Positions 1 to 8,355 of a stretch of DNA of 64,000 nt are shown here, piece by piece. This DNA is from an uncultured Helcococcus sp. (GTDB lineage Bacteria; Bacillota; Clostridia; Tissierellales; Peptoniphilaceae). A program made the translations under genes and the position numbers. The stretch is taken from contig CALAZW010000066.1 in NCBI GenBank assembly GCA_937926545.1, positions 1-64,000 of the forward strand. Reading direction: 5' to 3'. Position 1 is the stretch's first letter, and each line of letters opens with the position of its first letter. The notes beneath the pieces are model-generated. The model was not told the DNA's origin. It ran no database searches and was given only the letters and a program-made list of their open reading frames with translations.

Positions 1-11
1 ATTCTATCCAT
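1..11 (-). CDS. 5' end of a gene downstream of asp23, probably YloV-like DAK-domain protein (partial)
   Basis: Only the first codons (Met-Asp-Arg) are inside the window; the rest runs off the left edge. The start is credible because a GGAGG Shine-Dalgarno (plus-strand 17-21) sits 5 nt before the ATG, and it directly follows the asp23 stop codon. In Firmicutes the gene after an Asp23/YloU protein is almost always yloV, a DAK (fatty-acid kinase FakA-like) protein, so the identity is inferred from synteny alone. Confidence 0.5.
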
Positions 12-22
12 AATTTCCTCCA

Positions 23-373
23 CTATACTCTAACGCCTTGAACTATGATGTTAACATTGTTCACCTTTAGATGAGTGTTCTTTTCAATATTATATTTAAT
101 TTTTTCTATTATATTTTCAGCAACTACTGAGATTCTAACTCCATACTCCATAATCACTAAAACATCTATGTCAAGTTCGTCTCCGTTAATTCTTATATTA
201 ATACCTTTAGTATTATTTTCAACCTTAAGCAATTCGAATAAGCCATCTTTAGCGTTCTGAGCGGCTAAACCAACTATTCCGTAGGTTTCTGACGCAGCCC
301 TTGCAGCATAAGAAGCCAATACTTTCTCGCTTATAACAATCTTTCCGTAATCATTTTTTATTGTAGCTGACAT
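23..373 (-). CDS. Asp23/Gls24 family envelope stress protein (YloU-like)
   Basis: A 116-residue protein with the Asp23/Gls24 layout: an early G-K-I-V-I-S segment, a central region ending in an aspartate-rich beta strand (about residues 60-78), and a C-terminal helix followed by a V-x-I-x-V-x-G-V strand. Members are small cytoplasmic proteins, some membrane-associated, linked to alkaline or cell-envelope stress; the exact function of this YloU-type member is unknown. The ATG is preceded by AGGAGG at 379-384. It is divergent from rpmB and followed at once by the probable yloV start, which matches the usual rpmB/yloU/yloV neighbourhood. Confidence 0.88.
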   Translation of the reverse strand: MSATIKNDYGKIVISEKVLASYAARAASETYGIVGLAAQNAKDGLFELLKVENNTKGINIRINGDELDIDVLVIMEYGVRISVVAENIIEKIKYNIEKNTHLKVNNVNIIVQGVRV

Positions 374-400
374 ATTTGCCTCCTAAGTTTTATATACTAC

Positions 401-453
401 ATTATATCAGTCTTATAAATATCTTGCAAAAAATAATAAATCTGTGTTATAAT
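401..453. promoter_or_regulatory. Back-to-back asp23 and rpmB promoters sharing one -35 box
   Basis: The hexamer TTGCAA at 424-429 is its own reverse complement. On the plus strand it is followed after 18 nt by TATAAT (448-453), preceded by an extended TGT. On the minus strand it is followed after 17 nt by TATAAT (plus-strand 401-406), preceded by TGA. Each reading gives a good sigma-A promoter at a sensible distance from rpmB or asp23. The sharing is read directly from the bases; use of both promoters in the cell is inferred. Confidence 0.75.
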
Positions 454-495
454 GTATCAGTAATTGTAATACATCGTTCTAGAGGAGGTGCGGAC

Positions 496-690
496 ATGGC
501 AAAAGTTTGCGAAATTTGCGGAAAAAACAAAAAATCAGGTAACTCAGTTACTTTTTCACACAGAAATATAAAAAGAACTTGGTCTCCTAACTTAAGAAGA
601 GTTAGAGCATTGGTTGACGGACAACCTAAGAGAATCAATGTATGTACTCGTTGTTTAAGATCAGGCAAAGTTGAAAGACCAGCTAACTAA
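496..690 (+). CDS. rpmB: 50S ribosomal protein L28
   Basis: A 64-residue basic protein that is part of the large ribosomal subunit. It has the L28 pattern: M-A-K-V-C-E-x-C-G-K at the start, S-H-R-N-x-K-R-x-W-x-P-N in the middle, and C-x-R-C-L-R-S-G-K near the end. The four cysteines (two CxxC pairs) mark the zinc-binding form of L28. A longer in-frame reading begins at 376, but AGGAGGTG at 483-490 places the start at ATG 496. The gene stands alone, between its own promoter and a strong terminator. Confidence 0.97.
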   Translation: MAKVCEICGKNKKSGNSVTFSHRNIKRTWSPNLRRVRALVDGQPKRINVCTRCLRSGKVERPAN

Positions 691-744
691 AATCAACCCA
701 AGAGATTGGGTTTTTTTTATTTTAAACCTTCTCTTGGGTTGATT
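691..744. terminator. Bidirectional terminator between rpmB and fumC
   Basis: A short hairpin (AACCCA 695-700 with TGGGTT 707-712) followed by eight T residues would end rpmB transcription. A longer perfect 14-bp inverted repeat (691-704 with 731-744) also spans the site and would work for the convergent fumC transcript. The two structures use the same left arm and cannot form together. Confidence 0.85.
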
Positions 745-745
745 C

Positions 746-2110
746 TTAAACCATCTTACTTGGGTCTACTAATTCTTCATATTCCTTTTTTGTTAAATAC
801 TTTAATTCCAGAGCTGATTCTTCCAAGCTAATATCTTTTTCATAGGCGTTTTTGGCAATTTTAGCTGCCTTTTCATAACCTATTTTAGGAGTAAGAGCTG
901 TAACCAACATTAAGGAATTATCCAGCTTTTCTTTAATCACAGGCTCATTGGCCACTATTCCCTTAACCAAATTATCTGTAAATGAATACATACTATCTCT
1001 CAGTAAAACTAGAGAGTTAATAAAGTTATAAATAATAACTGGCATATACACATTCAATTGGAAATTACCTTGACTGGCTCCAAAGGAAATTGTTGTATCA
1101 TTACCTAGGACCTGACTACAAACCATAGTTATGGCCTCTGCTTGGGTAGGATTAACCTTACCTGGCATAATTGAACTTCCCGGCTCATTGGCTGGTATGA
1201 TCAGTTCACCTATTCCAGATCTTGGTCCTGATGCCAACCATCTAATATCATTTGCAACCTTTAATAAGTCCATGGCTAAAGCTTTCATGGCAGAGTGGCT
1301 ATTAACCAATTCACTCTTACTGGTAAGGCCGTGGAATTTATTAGCTGAAGGCCTATAGTCATAGGAAGTATAGTCCTTTATTTTTTCCACTATTTCCCTA
1401 TCGAATCCTAGGGGGCTATTTAAGCCTGTACCAACTGCAGTTCCTCCAATTGGGATTTCTAACAAGGCCTGCATATTTAGCTCTATAGCCTTCTTATTGG
1501 CCTCTAAGCTGTATCTCCAAGCACCTATCTCCTGGGATAATTTAAGAGGGGTTGCATCTTGTAGGTGGGTCCTACCATTTTTTATTATATGATCATTGTT
1601 TTTTTCTAAAATCTTTAGATTTTCTATCATATAGTCCAGGGCTGGCAAAAGCTCCTTATCCAATAAATCATAGGCTGCCATATGCATGGCTGAAGGAAAT
1701 ACATCATTGGATGATTGGGATCTATTTACATGGTCGTTGGGATGGACCATATCCTTTTCCAGTTTTTCATTGGCCAGGTGGGCAATAACCTCATTTACAT
1801 TCATGTTTGTTTGGGTTCCACTACCTGTTTGCCAAACTGCAAGGGGAAATTGGTCATCGTATTTCCCAGCTAAAATCTCATCGCAGGCATAAACTATAAC
1901 CTGGCTAATTTCCTCGCTTACTAGGCCCTTGTCTCTATTTACTAGGGCTGCTGATCTTTTTAGAATAACCAGGGATCTGATTACTTCCAAGGGGATTTTT
2001 TCGCTTCCTATTTGGAAGTTCTCCAAACTTCTTTGGGTTTGGGCCCCCCACTTCTTGGAAGCATCTACCTTTAATTCTCCCATGGTATCTTTCTCTATTC
2101 TATATTCCAT
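746..2110 (-). CDS. fumC: Class II fumarate hydratase
   Basis: A 454-residue fumarase/aspartase superfamily enzyme that interconverts fumarate and malate. It shows the fumC-type segment W-Q-T-G-S-G-T-Q-T-N-M-N-V-N-E-V (about residues 94-109), G-R-T-H-L-Q-D-A near 180, and the catalytic SS loop G-S-S-I-M-P-G-K-V-N-P near 312 followed by T-Q, which favours fumarase over aspartase. An ATG at 2122 is in frame, but GGAGGT lies between it and ATG 2110, so 2110 is chosen. It is divergent from aspA; together they would turn aspartate into fumarate and then malate. Confidence 0.93.
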   Translation of the reverse strand: MEYRIEKDTMGELKVDASKKWGAQTQRSLENFQIGSEKIPLEVIRSLVILKRSAALVNRDKGLVSEEISQVIVYACDEILAGKYDDQFPLAVWQTGSGTQTNMNVNEVIAHLANEKLEKDMVHPNDHVNRSQSSNDVFPSAMHMAAYDLLDKELLPALDYMIENLKILEKNNDHIIKNGRTHLQDATPLKLSQEIGAWRYSLEANKKAIELNMQALLEIPIGGTAVGTGLNSPLGFDREIVEKIKDYTSYDYRPSANKFHGLTSKSELVNSHSAMKALAMDLLKVANDIRWLASGPRSGIGELIIPANEPGSSIMPGKVNPTQAEAITMVCSQVLGNDTTISFGASQGNFQLNVYMPVIIYNFINSLVLLRDSMYSFTDNLVKGIVANEPVIKEKLDNSLMLVTALTPKIGYEKAAKIAKNAYEKDISLEESALELKYLTKKEYEELVDPSKMV

Positions 2111-2171
2111 ATTTACCTCCATTTCTCATATTTAAATATTAACATAAAGAAAGTAATTTTCCACTTTCATC

Positions 2172-2199
2172 TTGTTATATATGTTATTTGGGTTATAAT
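2172..2199 (+). promoter_or_regulatory. Candidate aspA promoter
   Basis: TTGTTA (2172-2177), a 16-nt spacer, then TATAAT (2194-2199). The predicted start of transcription lies about 30 nt before the aspA start codon. No clear operator or riboswitch was seen in the 125-nt fumC-aspA gap. Confidence 0.6.
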
Positions 2200-2235
2200 T
2201 AAATCATCAAATGTAAAGGAGATGTTTATTAAAAA

Positions 2236-3663
2236 ATGAGCAATTTTAGAATGGAAGCGGACAGTATTGGTGAAAAAGCTGTTCCAGTTGATGCCTACTA
2301 TGGCGTTCAAACCTTAAGAGGTAGAGAAAATTTCAATATAACTGGTGAAGGCCTACATATAGAAATGATCAATAGCTTGGCCATGGTAAAAAAGGCTTGT
2401 GCTATAGCCAACTATGAAGCAGGTATCCTGGATCAAATGAAAAAAGATGCTATTGTTTATGCATGTGACGAAATACTAAATGGAAATTATCTAGATCAGT
2501 TTATTACAGACCCCATCCAAGGTGGAGCTGGTACAACTGCTAATATGAATATAAATGAAGTCGTGGCCAATGTGGCCAATGAAAAGTTGGGAGGCGGACT
2601 GGGTAGCTATGAATATGTTCATCCCAATGACGATGTTAACATGGGACAATCTACAAATGACGTCTATCCAACAGCAGGAAAAATTGGACTATTAAACCTA
2701 CTACCTAAACTATTAAATGAGCTTAATCTTTTAATAGATGCCCTTATGGAAAAGGCTGTAGAGTTTGATAATATCTTAAAGATGGGTAGGACCCAATTAC
2801 AAGACGCGGTTCCCATAAGACTAGGTCAAGAGTTTCACGCCTATGCATCTGTTCTTAAAAGAGATAAGATTAGAATTGAAAACGCAAGAAAATCAATCCT
2901 ATCTGTTAACCTGGGAGCCTCAGCCATAGGAACTGGTATTAATGTGGATCTTAAATATTTTGACCTTATTATACCGACCCTATCATCCATAAGTGGCCAC
3001 AAGTTAAATAGGCAACAAGACCTTATAGATCAAACTAATAACCTTGATGCTCTAGTGGAATTATCTTCTGCCCTTAAGATTAATGCAGTTAACCTATCTA
3101 AAATAAGTAATGACCTAAGACTTCTATCTTCAGGACCTAAGACCATGGTTGGAGACATTACCCTACCACCTAGACAAAATGGATCATCCATCATGCCTGG
3201 TAAGGTAAATCCAGTTATCCCTGAAGTTGTTAGTCAGGTGGCCTATAAGGTTATAGGCAATGACGCAACTGTTACCATGGCTGCAGAAGCTGGTCAGTTG
3301 GAGTTAAATGCCTTTGAACCAGTAGCCTTCTACTCCCTATATCAATCAGTGGAGATTTTAACCAATGCTATGAATACCTTAAGGATCAATGCCATCTATG
3401 GTATAACAGCCAACAAGAATAAGTTGGACAAGGATATAGCCTTAAGTGTAGGTACCATAACAGCTCTAGTTCCCCATATCGGCTATAAGAAATCAGCTGA
3501 TATTGCCAAGGAAGCACTAGAAAAAGGAATCCCTGTAAGGGACTTGGTTGAAAAATATAACCTTCTAACCAAGGATGAACTTGATGAGATTTTTAATCCT
3601 CAAGAAATGACCAAGCCTGGTATAGTTGGTAGACACCTTTTAATAAATAAAAAGAATAAATAA
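2236..3663 (+). CDS. aspA: Aspartate ammonia-lyase (aspartase)
   Basis: A 475-residue member of the fumarase/aspartase superfamily that deaminates aspartate to fumarate and ammonia. The signature loop G-S-S-I-M-P-G-K-V-N-P lies at about residues 316-326 and continues V-I-P-E-V-V-x-Q-V, the aspartase form (fumarases have T-Q-x-E). G-R-T-Q-L-Q-D-A lies near residue 187. AGGAG (2217-2221) lies 14 nt before the ATG, longer than usual for this window. A class II fumarase is encoded divergently, which suggests aspartate fermentation or anaplerosis in an amino-acid-using anaerobe. Confidence 0.94.
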   Translation: MSNFRMEADSIGEKAVPVDAYYGVQTLRGRENFNITGEGLHIEMINSLAMVKKACAIANYEAGILDQMKKDAIVYACDEILNGNYLDQFITDPIQGGAGTTANMNINEVVANVANEKLGGGLGSYEYVHPNDDVNMGQSTNDVYPTAGKIGLLNLLPKLLNELNLLIDALMEKAVEFDNILKMGRTQLQDAVPIRLGQEFHAYASVLKRDKIRIENARKSILSVNLGASAIGTGINVDLKYFDLIIPTLSSISGHKLNRQQDLIDQTNNLDALVELSSALKINAVNLSKISNDLRLLSSGPKTMVGDITLPPRQNGSSIMPGKVNPVIPEVVSQVAYKVIGNDATVTMAAEAGQLELNAFEPVAFYSLYQSVEILTNAMNTLRINAIYGITANKNKLDKDIALSVGTITALVPHIGYKKSADIAKEALEKGIPVRDLVEKYNLLTKDELDEIFNPQEMTKPGIVGRHLLINKKNK

Positions 3664-3723
3664 AAAAAAGACGTTAGGTGGAGAAACTAGATTTTAATCT
3701 AGCCCTCACCCTACGTCTTTTTA
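3664..3723. terminator. Bidirectional terminator between aspA and the lipoprotein gene
   Basis: AAAAAGACGT on the left pairs with ACGTCTTTTT on the right; imperfect pairing continues inward to an inner perfect stem (CTAGATT with AATCTAG). A-tracts and T-tracts at either end make it usable from both strands. It overlaps the stop codon of the minus-strand gene. Confidence 0.85.
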
Positions 3724-5232
3724 ATTACTATATATTGTCTGGGTTGGTAAAATATCCAATTCGGAAAAAGTTTCCAACCATAATTTGGCATTTTCCTTGT
3801 CAGACCATTGATTCATAACTATTTCATAGCCTTCGGCATTTTGTATTGAAAACATGGGTTCTGACTCAATACTATTGTTAAAAATTCTAAACATGGACAT
3901 CTCTGTTTCCCCTTGGATTAAAATATAACGGGAGTCTGGAGATATAATATAGTCTAGGGCTCCTGGAACCCTATTGATTATTTCCGTCCACTTTACAGTA
4001 TTATTAGACTCTGGAAAAACATCTAATGTCGGTATTATATCTAGAGTAAAATCATGGTATGTCCTAATATTATCATCTTCATTTACCTTTATATCAATGT
4101 TTGATAAGAACTTCCAATTTCCCTTTTCTCTTTTTATACCTATGTTTTTTTCATCAACTTTGTACTCAATTAGACCTAGGTCATCTTCATAAATTTTTTC
4201 TAGGTTTTCTCTCATGGCCATTTTATAACTTAAAAGACCATCATTACCTGCTATATCACTAATCTTAACGGGTGTCTTTTTAGCCAGATTGTGGATGTTA
4301 TAAATTTCATACTCTTCAACCATGGTATCTGTTAAAGGATTAGCATTAGTTAAACCTATAAAATCCTTACCCACATAGTCAATTCTCCTATAGAGAATAT
4401 CTTCTATGTAATTTATATTTTCCTTGTCCTTCAAGGCCAAGGGCATGGCTGAAATCCTATCTATGGTCAGATTGTCATCATAGGTCCTGTCATTTCTGAC
4501 CACCCAAAAACCTGAATCTTTAGGAATTAATATATTTTCCACAGCAGTTATTTCCGCCCTATTACCTTCCTTGGTTATGCCTATGTAGAAGGTCTTATAG
4601 TCATAGTTAAAATAGTCCGAAGGATTTAATCTTCCTATTTTCTTTCTCACTCCCAAGACTAGACCAAAAGGACTGTCTTCGGTCTTAAGCCCCACATTTT
4701 CATCCATATTATCTTGGATTTTTTTATATTCTTGAAGAATCTTTTTAGAGACCCTATCCTCCACCCTATCATAAATAAAAATAATTCCCGACTGCACTAA
4801 ATATAGGCGGTCTTCACTAACTCTAATTATTTCTTGAGAAAACATGTTATTGTCATCTATTCTCAAAACAACTATATTATTATCTTTAATATTCAAATAA
4901 TCTGGTATGGTTATAAACCTACTCTTAAAATAGGTATCCTTGTCCACATACTTGGATGAAAATGTCGGTGACATGGTAAATTTTTCATTTATGGCCACCA
5001 AATTATCTGCTATATATAGATCACTATACATTTCATCCAAATCAGATTTCTTGGAGCTACTATCCATGGAAAACCTATCCACCAACTTCCAGCTACCTTC
5101 TATAGGTATTTTCACATTTGGTGAACTAATTATTATTTCAGATCCTTCCCCGTCTCCAAAGTAGGATGCTGTTCCACAAGAAGACAAGATAAATACCAAG
5201 ATGAAAAATAGTATTAGAAATCTCTTTTTCAT
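3721..5232 (-). CDS. Lipoprotein of unknown function, third gene of a two-component operon
   Basis: A 503-residue protein with a textbook lipoprotein signal: Met-Lys-Lys-Arg, a hydrophobic stretch, then L-S-S-C with the lipidated cysteine at residue 19. The rest is polar and beta-rich with no motif I recognise; it is probably a folded extracytoplasmic domain anchored to the outer face of the membrane. Its ATG overlaps the stop of the sensor kinase (ATGA), so the two are translationally coupled. Position after a regulator-kinase pair recalls YycH-type accessory proteins that modulate a kinase, but I see no sequence reason to call it YycH. Role: inferred sensor accessory protein. Confidence 0.75.
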   Translation of the reverse strand: MKKRFLILFFILVFILSSCGTASYFGDGEGSEIIISSPNVKIPIEGSWKLVDRFSMDSSSKKSDLDEMYSDLYIADNLVAINEKFTMSPTFSSKYVDKDTYFKSRFITIPDYLNIKDNNIVVLRIDDNNMFSQEIIRVSEDRLYLVQSGIIFIYDRVEDRVSKKILQEYKKIQDNMDENVGLKTEDSPFGLVLGVRKKIGRLNPSDYFNYDYKTFYIGITKEGNRAEITAVENILIPKDSGFWVVRNDRTYDDNLTIDRISAMPLALKDKENINYIEDILYRRIDYVGKDFIGLTNANPLTDTMVEEYEIYNIHNLAKKTPVKISDIAGNDGLLSYKMAMRENLEKIYEDDLGLIEYKVDEKNIGIKREKGNWKFLSNIDIKVNEDDNIRTYHDFTLDIIPTLDVFPESNNTVKWTEIINRVPGALDYIISPDSRYILIQGETEMSMFRIFNNSIESEPMFSIQNAEGYEIVMNQWSDKENAKLWLETFSELDILPTQTIYSN

Positions 5233-6659
5233 TCAGCCCTCACCTCCTTTGGTATAGTAAAGGCAACTGTGGTACCAACATTTTCCTTACTTTCTATGGT
5301 AAGTTCTCCCTTGTGTTCCTTAACGATTTCTTCACAAATGGAAAGACCCAAACCAGTATGAGATCCACTGCTGGTTCCCTTGAAGAACTTGGTAGTTACA
5401 AGTTCAATATCATCTTCACTTATACCTATACCTGTGTCTATAACCTCTATCATTATCTCTTCACTTCCATCTATTATATTTACAGCTATGGTTCCCCCTA
5501 TAGGTGTAAACTTTATGGCATTGTCTAAAAGATTTATAAATACTTGTTTCATCCTATTTTCATCTGCTAAAATAACCAGATTTTCATTTTCATAATTTAG
5601 CAATAAAGAAATATCCTTTTCCTTGGTTCTAGGCGTCAATTGGTTTACAATGTTTTTTGATATCTCAACTATATTAAAGTTGGTCTTACTAAGGCTAAAC
5701 TTAGGTGATGTAAACCTGGAAAAGTCCAATAGGTCTTCTACCATGTCTGATAGCCTATCAGTTTCTTTTTCTATAATCTCCAAACCATCCATAAGTAACT
5801 CCCTGTCTATGGATTCATCTTGTAGGGTAATTGACCAGCCCTTAATAGATGTTAGGGGAGTTCTAAGTTCGTGGGATACAGAAGATATAAACTCATTTTT
5901 TATCTCTTCTTTTTTCAAAATATTCTCACTCATGGTATTCATGGTCTTGGCCAATTCACCAATCTCTCCCTTGGTATTTATATCAGCCTTGTTCTTGTAC
6001 TGACCGTCTGAAAACTTCTTGGCCACCTCTGTAAGCTTGTTGATAGGTTTTATCATGGCATTGGAAAATAGGTAACTTATCATAAGTGATAGAAAGATTG
6101 ATATGACCCCAAAGAGTATAAAAACCTTAAATTTATTAAAGACCTCCTGGTCTGTCCGCCCCAAGCTGGAAATAATCCTGATCATTCCCACCTGCTTATT
6201 TTTATCATTTAAAGGGTGGCTTAAGGACATATATTTTTCGCCAGTCCTAGGATTTCTATTGGTAAAAACTCCCGTTTCAGATACCAAGGCCTTCTGAACA
6301 TCTGGGCTATCTATTATATTTCCCACATCTTCTGACCCGTTGCTATCTAGCAAAACCCTTCCATTGTTGTCAAGAATTTGAATTTGTCCCTGACTATTTC
6401 TGAAAAACTGGTCCCTGTTATTTACCACATTATCCATCAAGGAATAGTCTGCCAGGTAGGTTAAGTATAATTCAGAACTATACTTGGCCTGAGCATACAT
6501 CAAGGAGCTTATATTATTGTAATAGTAATTTTTTAAGGAAATATAGGAAAAAATCTCAAAACCAGTGACAAATACCAATAAAACGGCAAAAAGGTAAATA
6601 AATAGCTTGTATTTAAAACTATATTTAACCTGCCTATACTTGTCTTTTAATTTCCCCAT
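5229..6659 (-). CDS. Membrane sensor histidine kinase
   Basis: A 476-residue kinase. In order: TM1 (about 19-41), an extracytoplasmic sensor of about 135 residues that reads like a PAS/Cache fold, TM2 (about 178-200), HAMP, HisKA with F-I-S-S-V-S-H-E-L-R-T-P (phospho-accepting His263), and HATPase_c with N-L-L-D-N-A-I-K-F-T-P, D-T-G-I-G-I and G-L-G-L-S-I. It overlaps the response regulator by 13 nt and the lipoprotein by 4 nt, so the three form a coupled unit. The architecture is WalK/PhoR-like, but without the cytoplasmic PAS domain of WalK. The stimulus is unknown. Confidence 0.93.
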   Translation of the reverse strand: MGKLKDKYRQVKYSFKYKLFIYLFAVLLVFVTGFEIFSYISLKNYYYNNISSLMYAQAKYSSELYLTYLADYSLMDNVVNNRDQFFRNSQGQIQILDNNGRVLLDSNGSEDVGNIIDSPDVQKALVSETGVFTNRNPRTGEKYMSLSHPLNDKNKQVGMIRIISSLGRTDQEVFNKFKVFILFGVISIFLSLMISYLFSNAMIKPINKLTEVAKKFSDGQYKNKADINTKGEIGELAKTMNTMSENILKKEEIKNEFISSVSHELRTPLTSIKGWSITLQDESIDRELLMDGLEIIEKETDRLSDMVEDLLDFSRFTSPKFSLSKTNFNIVEISKNIVNQLTPRTKEKDISLLLNYENENLVILADENRMKQVFINLLDNAIKFTPIGGTIAVNIIDGSEEIMIEVIDTGIGISEDDIELVTTKFFKGTSSGSHTGLGLSICEEIVKEHKGELTIESKENVGTTVAFTIPKEVRAE

Positions 6660-7336
6660 CTATAGCCTACCCCCCAAACCGTTTGTATAAATTTAGGCTT
6701 GGCAGGATTTTCCTCTATCTTAGCCCTTATCCTTCTAATATTAACATCTACTATTTTAGCATCGCCTCTAAACTCTTCTCCCCAGGCCAAATCCATTAAC
6801 TCATCCCTGGTAAAGGCCCTACTTTTATTGGTCATAAAAATCTTTATTAAGGCCAATTCTGTAGGTGTTAAGTCTAAGGCCTTGCCATCCTTGGTAAACT
6901 TTTTAGAATAAAAATCAAGGACAAAAGGACCGTCACTAATACTTTCATCTTCCTTACTGTCTTCAGTTATATTTATCCTTCTAGCCAAGGACTTTATTCT
7001 TAAAACCAATTCTTGAGGATTAAAAGGCTTAACTAGATAGTCGTCTGTTCCTTGTTCTAAGCCCATAATCTTATCTATCTCCTGACTCTTGGCTGTCAAC
7101 ATAATTATGCCTATTTCTGGTATTTCATTTCTAAGGATTTTACAAACTTCATATCCATCTATTCCAGGCAACATTATGTCAAGAATTACTATGTGGGGTC
7201 TCTCCTTTAAGGCTATTTCTACCCCGTCTTCACCTGTTCCTGCTTCATAAACTTCAAAGCCTGCCTTTTCCACATTTATCTTGGTAAATTTCCTTATTGC
7301 TATTTCATCTTCAACCAATAATACTTTAACTGCCAT
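6647..7336 (-). CDS. OmpR/PhoB-family response regulator
   Basis: A 229-residue DNA-binding regulator. The receiver domain has the acidic pair E9-D10, phospho-acceptor Asp53 in I-L-D-I-M-L-P, and Lys103 in L-V-K-P-F. The C-terminal winged helix has L-T-P-T-E-L-A-L and ends V-W-G-V-G-Y-R-W, typical of OmpR/PhoB proteins. It is the cognate partner of the overlapping kinase. The pseudouridine synthase gene lies directly upstream with no gap, so all four genes probably share a promoter near 8306-8314. Confidence 0.94.
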   Translation of the reverse strand: MAVKVLLVEDEIAIRKFTKINVEKAGFEVYEAGTGEDGVEIALKERPHIVILDIMLPGIDGYEVCKILRNEIPEIGIIMLTAKSQEIDKIMGLEQGTDDYLVKPFNPQELVLRIKSLARRINITEDSKEDESISDGPFVLDFYSKKFTKDGKALDLTPTELALIKIFMTNKSRAFTRDELMDLAWGEEFRGDAKIVDVNIRRIRAKIEENPAKPKFIQTVWGVGYRWGN

Positions 7337-8281
7337 TTATTCCTCCTGTAAATCATTATATAGTCTAATCATATCCTCAGCCTTTGGAGAAACTATGGTC
7401 TTGTTTTTGAAACTTTCCATTTCCACTTCCCCAAATTTTATTTCATGGGCCAATAAAAGTTGATTATCTATATTTCTTAAGCCCTTGTCTTTTTTTCTAT
7501 CTCCATATTTTATATCCCCAACTATAGGGTGGCCTAAACCAGCCAGGTGTACTCTAATCTGATGTGTTCTACCAGTTATAAGTCTAATCTTTACCAAGGA
7601 ATACTTGTATCCATGATAAAGCGGTGTGATTATGGACTTACTTTCCTTACCATCACTTTCAATCCTTACCACGTTTTTATCATCCTTACTAAGCTTGTTT
7701 TCCACCACAAGCTCCTTGGATAGGTTGCCATGCACTATGGCCATATAATTTTTCTCTATTAAATCAGAGTTTATTATGTCGTTTAAATATACCAAAGACC
7801 TTCTATTCTTTGCCCCTATAATCAGACCTTCTGTATTCCTATCCAGACGGTTTACTATGGCGGGTTTAAAAGTCTTTTCTAACCTGGGTATATATTCTTC
7901 CTTGTATATTAAATAATCAACCAGCCAATCAACCACATTTCTTCCATAGTCCTGGCTGTCAACTGCATGTGATAGAACATTTTTCGGCTTGTCTACCACC
8001 ACTATATTTTCATCTTCATAAACCACATCCAGGTCTATAAAAGATTTAAATTCTTTTTTATCTTCTTCCCACTGGCTTAAGTCTTCTTCATAAATATAAA
8101 AATTAAGCCTGTCATTTTCAAATATTAAATCACTGGGATCTGCCTTTTTTCCATTTAATTTTATTCTTTTTTTCCTAAGTAATTTTTGTATCAAGGACTT
8201 GGGTGCCTTGGGAAGATACTTCTCTAGAAATTTGTCCAATCTCTGGTTATCTTCATTTTTTGTAATTCTTATTTCTCTCAT
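7337..8281 (-). CDS. RluA/RluC/RluD-family pseudouridine synthase
   Basis: A 314-residue enzyme that converts uridines in rRNA (possibly tRNA) to pseudouridine. An N-terminal S4 RNA-binding domain (about residues 10-65, starting R-L-D-K-F-L) is followed by the synthase domain with N-R-L-D-R-N-T-E-G-L, where the aspartate is catalytic, and G-R-T-H-Q-I-R-V-H-L near 240. The S4-plus-catalytic layout fits RluC/RluD; which uridine is targeted cannot be told. It is the first gene of the operon with the two-component system, a linkage that may be only positional. Confidence 0.9.
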   Translation of the reverse strand: MREIRITKNEDNQRLDKFLEKYLPKAPKSLIQKLLRKKRIKLNGKKADPSDLIFENDRLNFYIYEEDLSQWEEDKKEFKSFIDLDVVYEDENIVVVDKPKNVLSHAVDSQDYGRNVVDWLVDYLIYKEEYIPRLEKTFKPAIVNRLDRNTEGLIIGAKNRRSLVYLNDIINSDLIEKNYMAIVHGNLSKELVVENKLSKDDKNVVRIESDGKESKSIITPLYHGYKYSLVKIRLITGRTHQIRVHLAGLGHPIVGDIKYGDRKKDKGLRNIDNQLLLAHEIKFGEVEMESFKNKTIVSPKAEDMIRLYNDLQEE

Positions 8282-8295
8282 ATAATCTCCTTTTA

Positions 8296-8331
8296 TGCTA
8301 TAATCATTATATCAAAACAAGATATTATAAT
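8296..8331. promoter_or_regulatory. Overlapping divergent -10 elements (pseudouridine synthase and YceG-like gene)
   Basis: On the minus strand TGATATAAT (-10 at plus 306-311 of this 8-kb line, i.e. 8306-8311) serves the pseudouridine synthase operon. On the plus strand TGCTATAAT (8296-8304) and a second TATAAT (8326-8331) can serve the membrane protein gene. The -35 matches are weak on both strands, so extended -10 recognition is likely. Confidence 0.5.
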
Positions 8332-8355
8332 CTATAAAGAAAGGAGAGTTCTAGG

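Noticed and set aside
376..495. Longer N-terminus for L28
   Set aside because: It would extend through the promoter; AGGAGGTG and the conserved M-A-K-V start place the gene at 496.
2215..2238. A five-codon leader peptide overlapping the aspA start
   Set aside because: Its ATG directly abuts the AGGAG, leaving no spacing for initiation.
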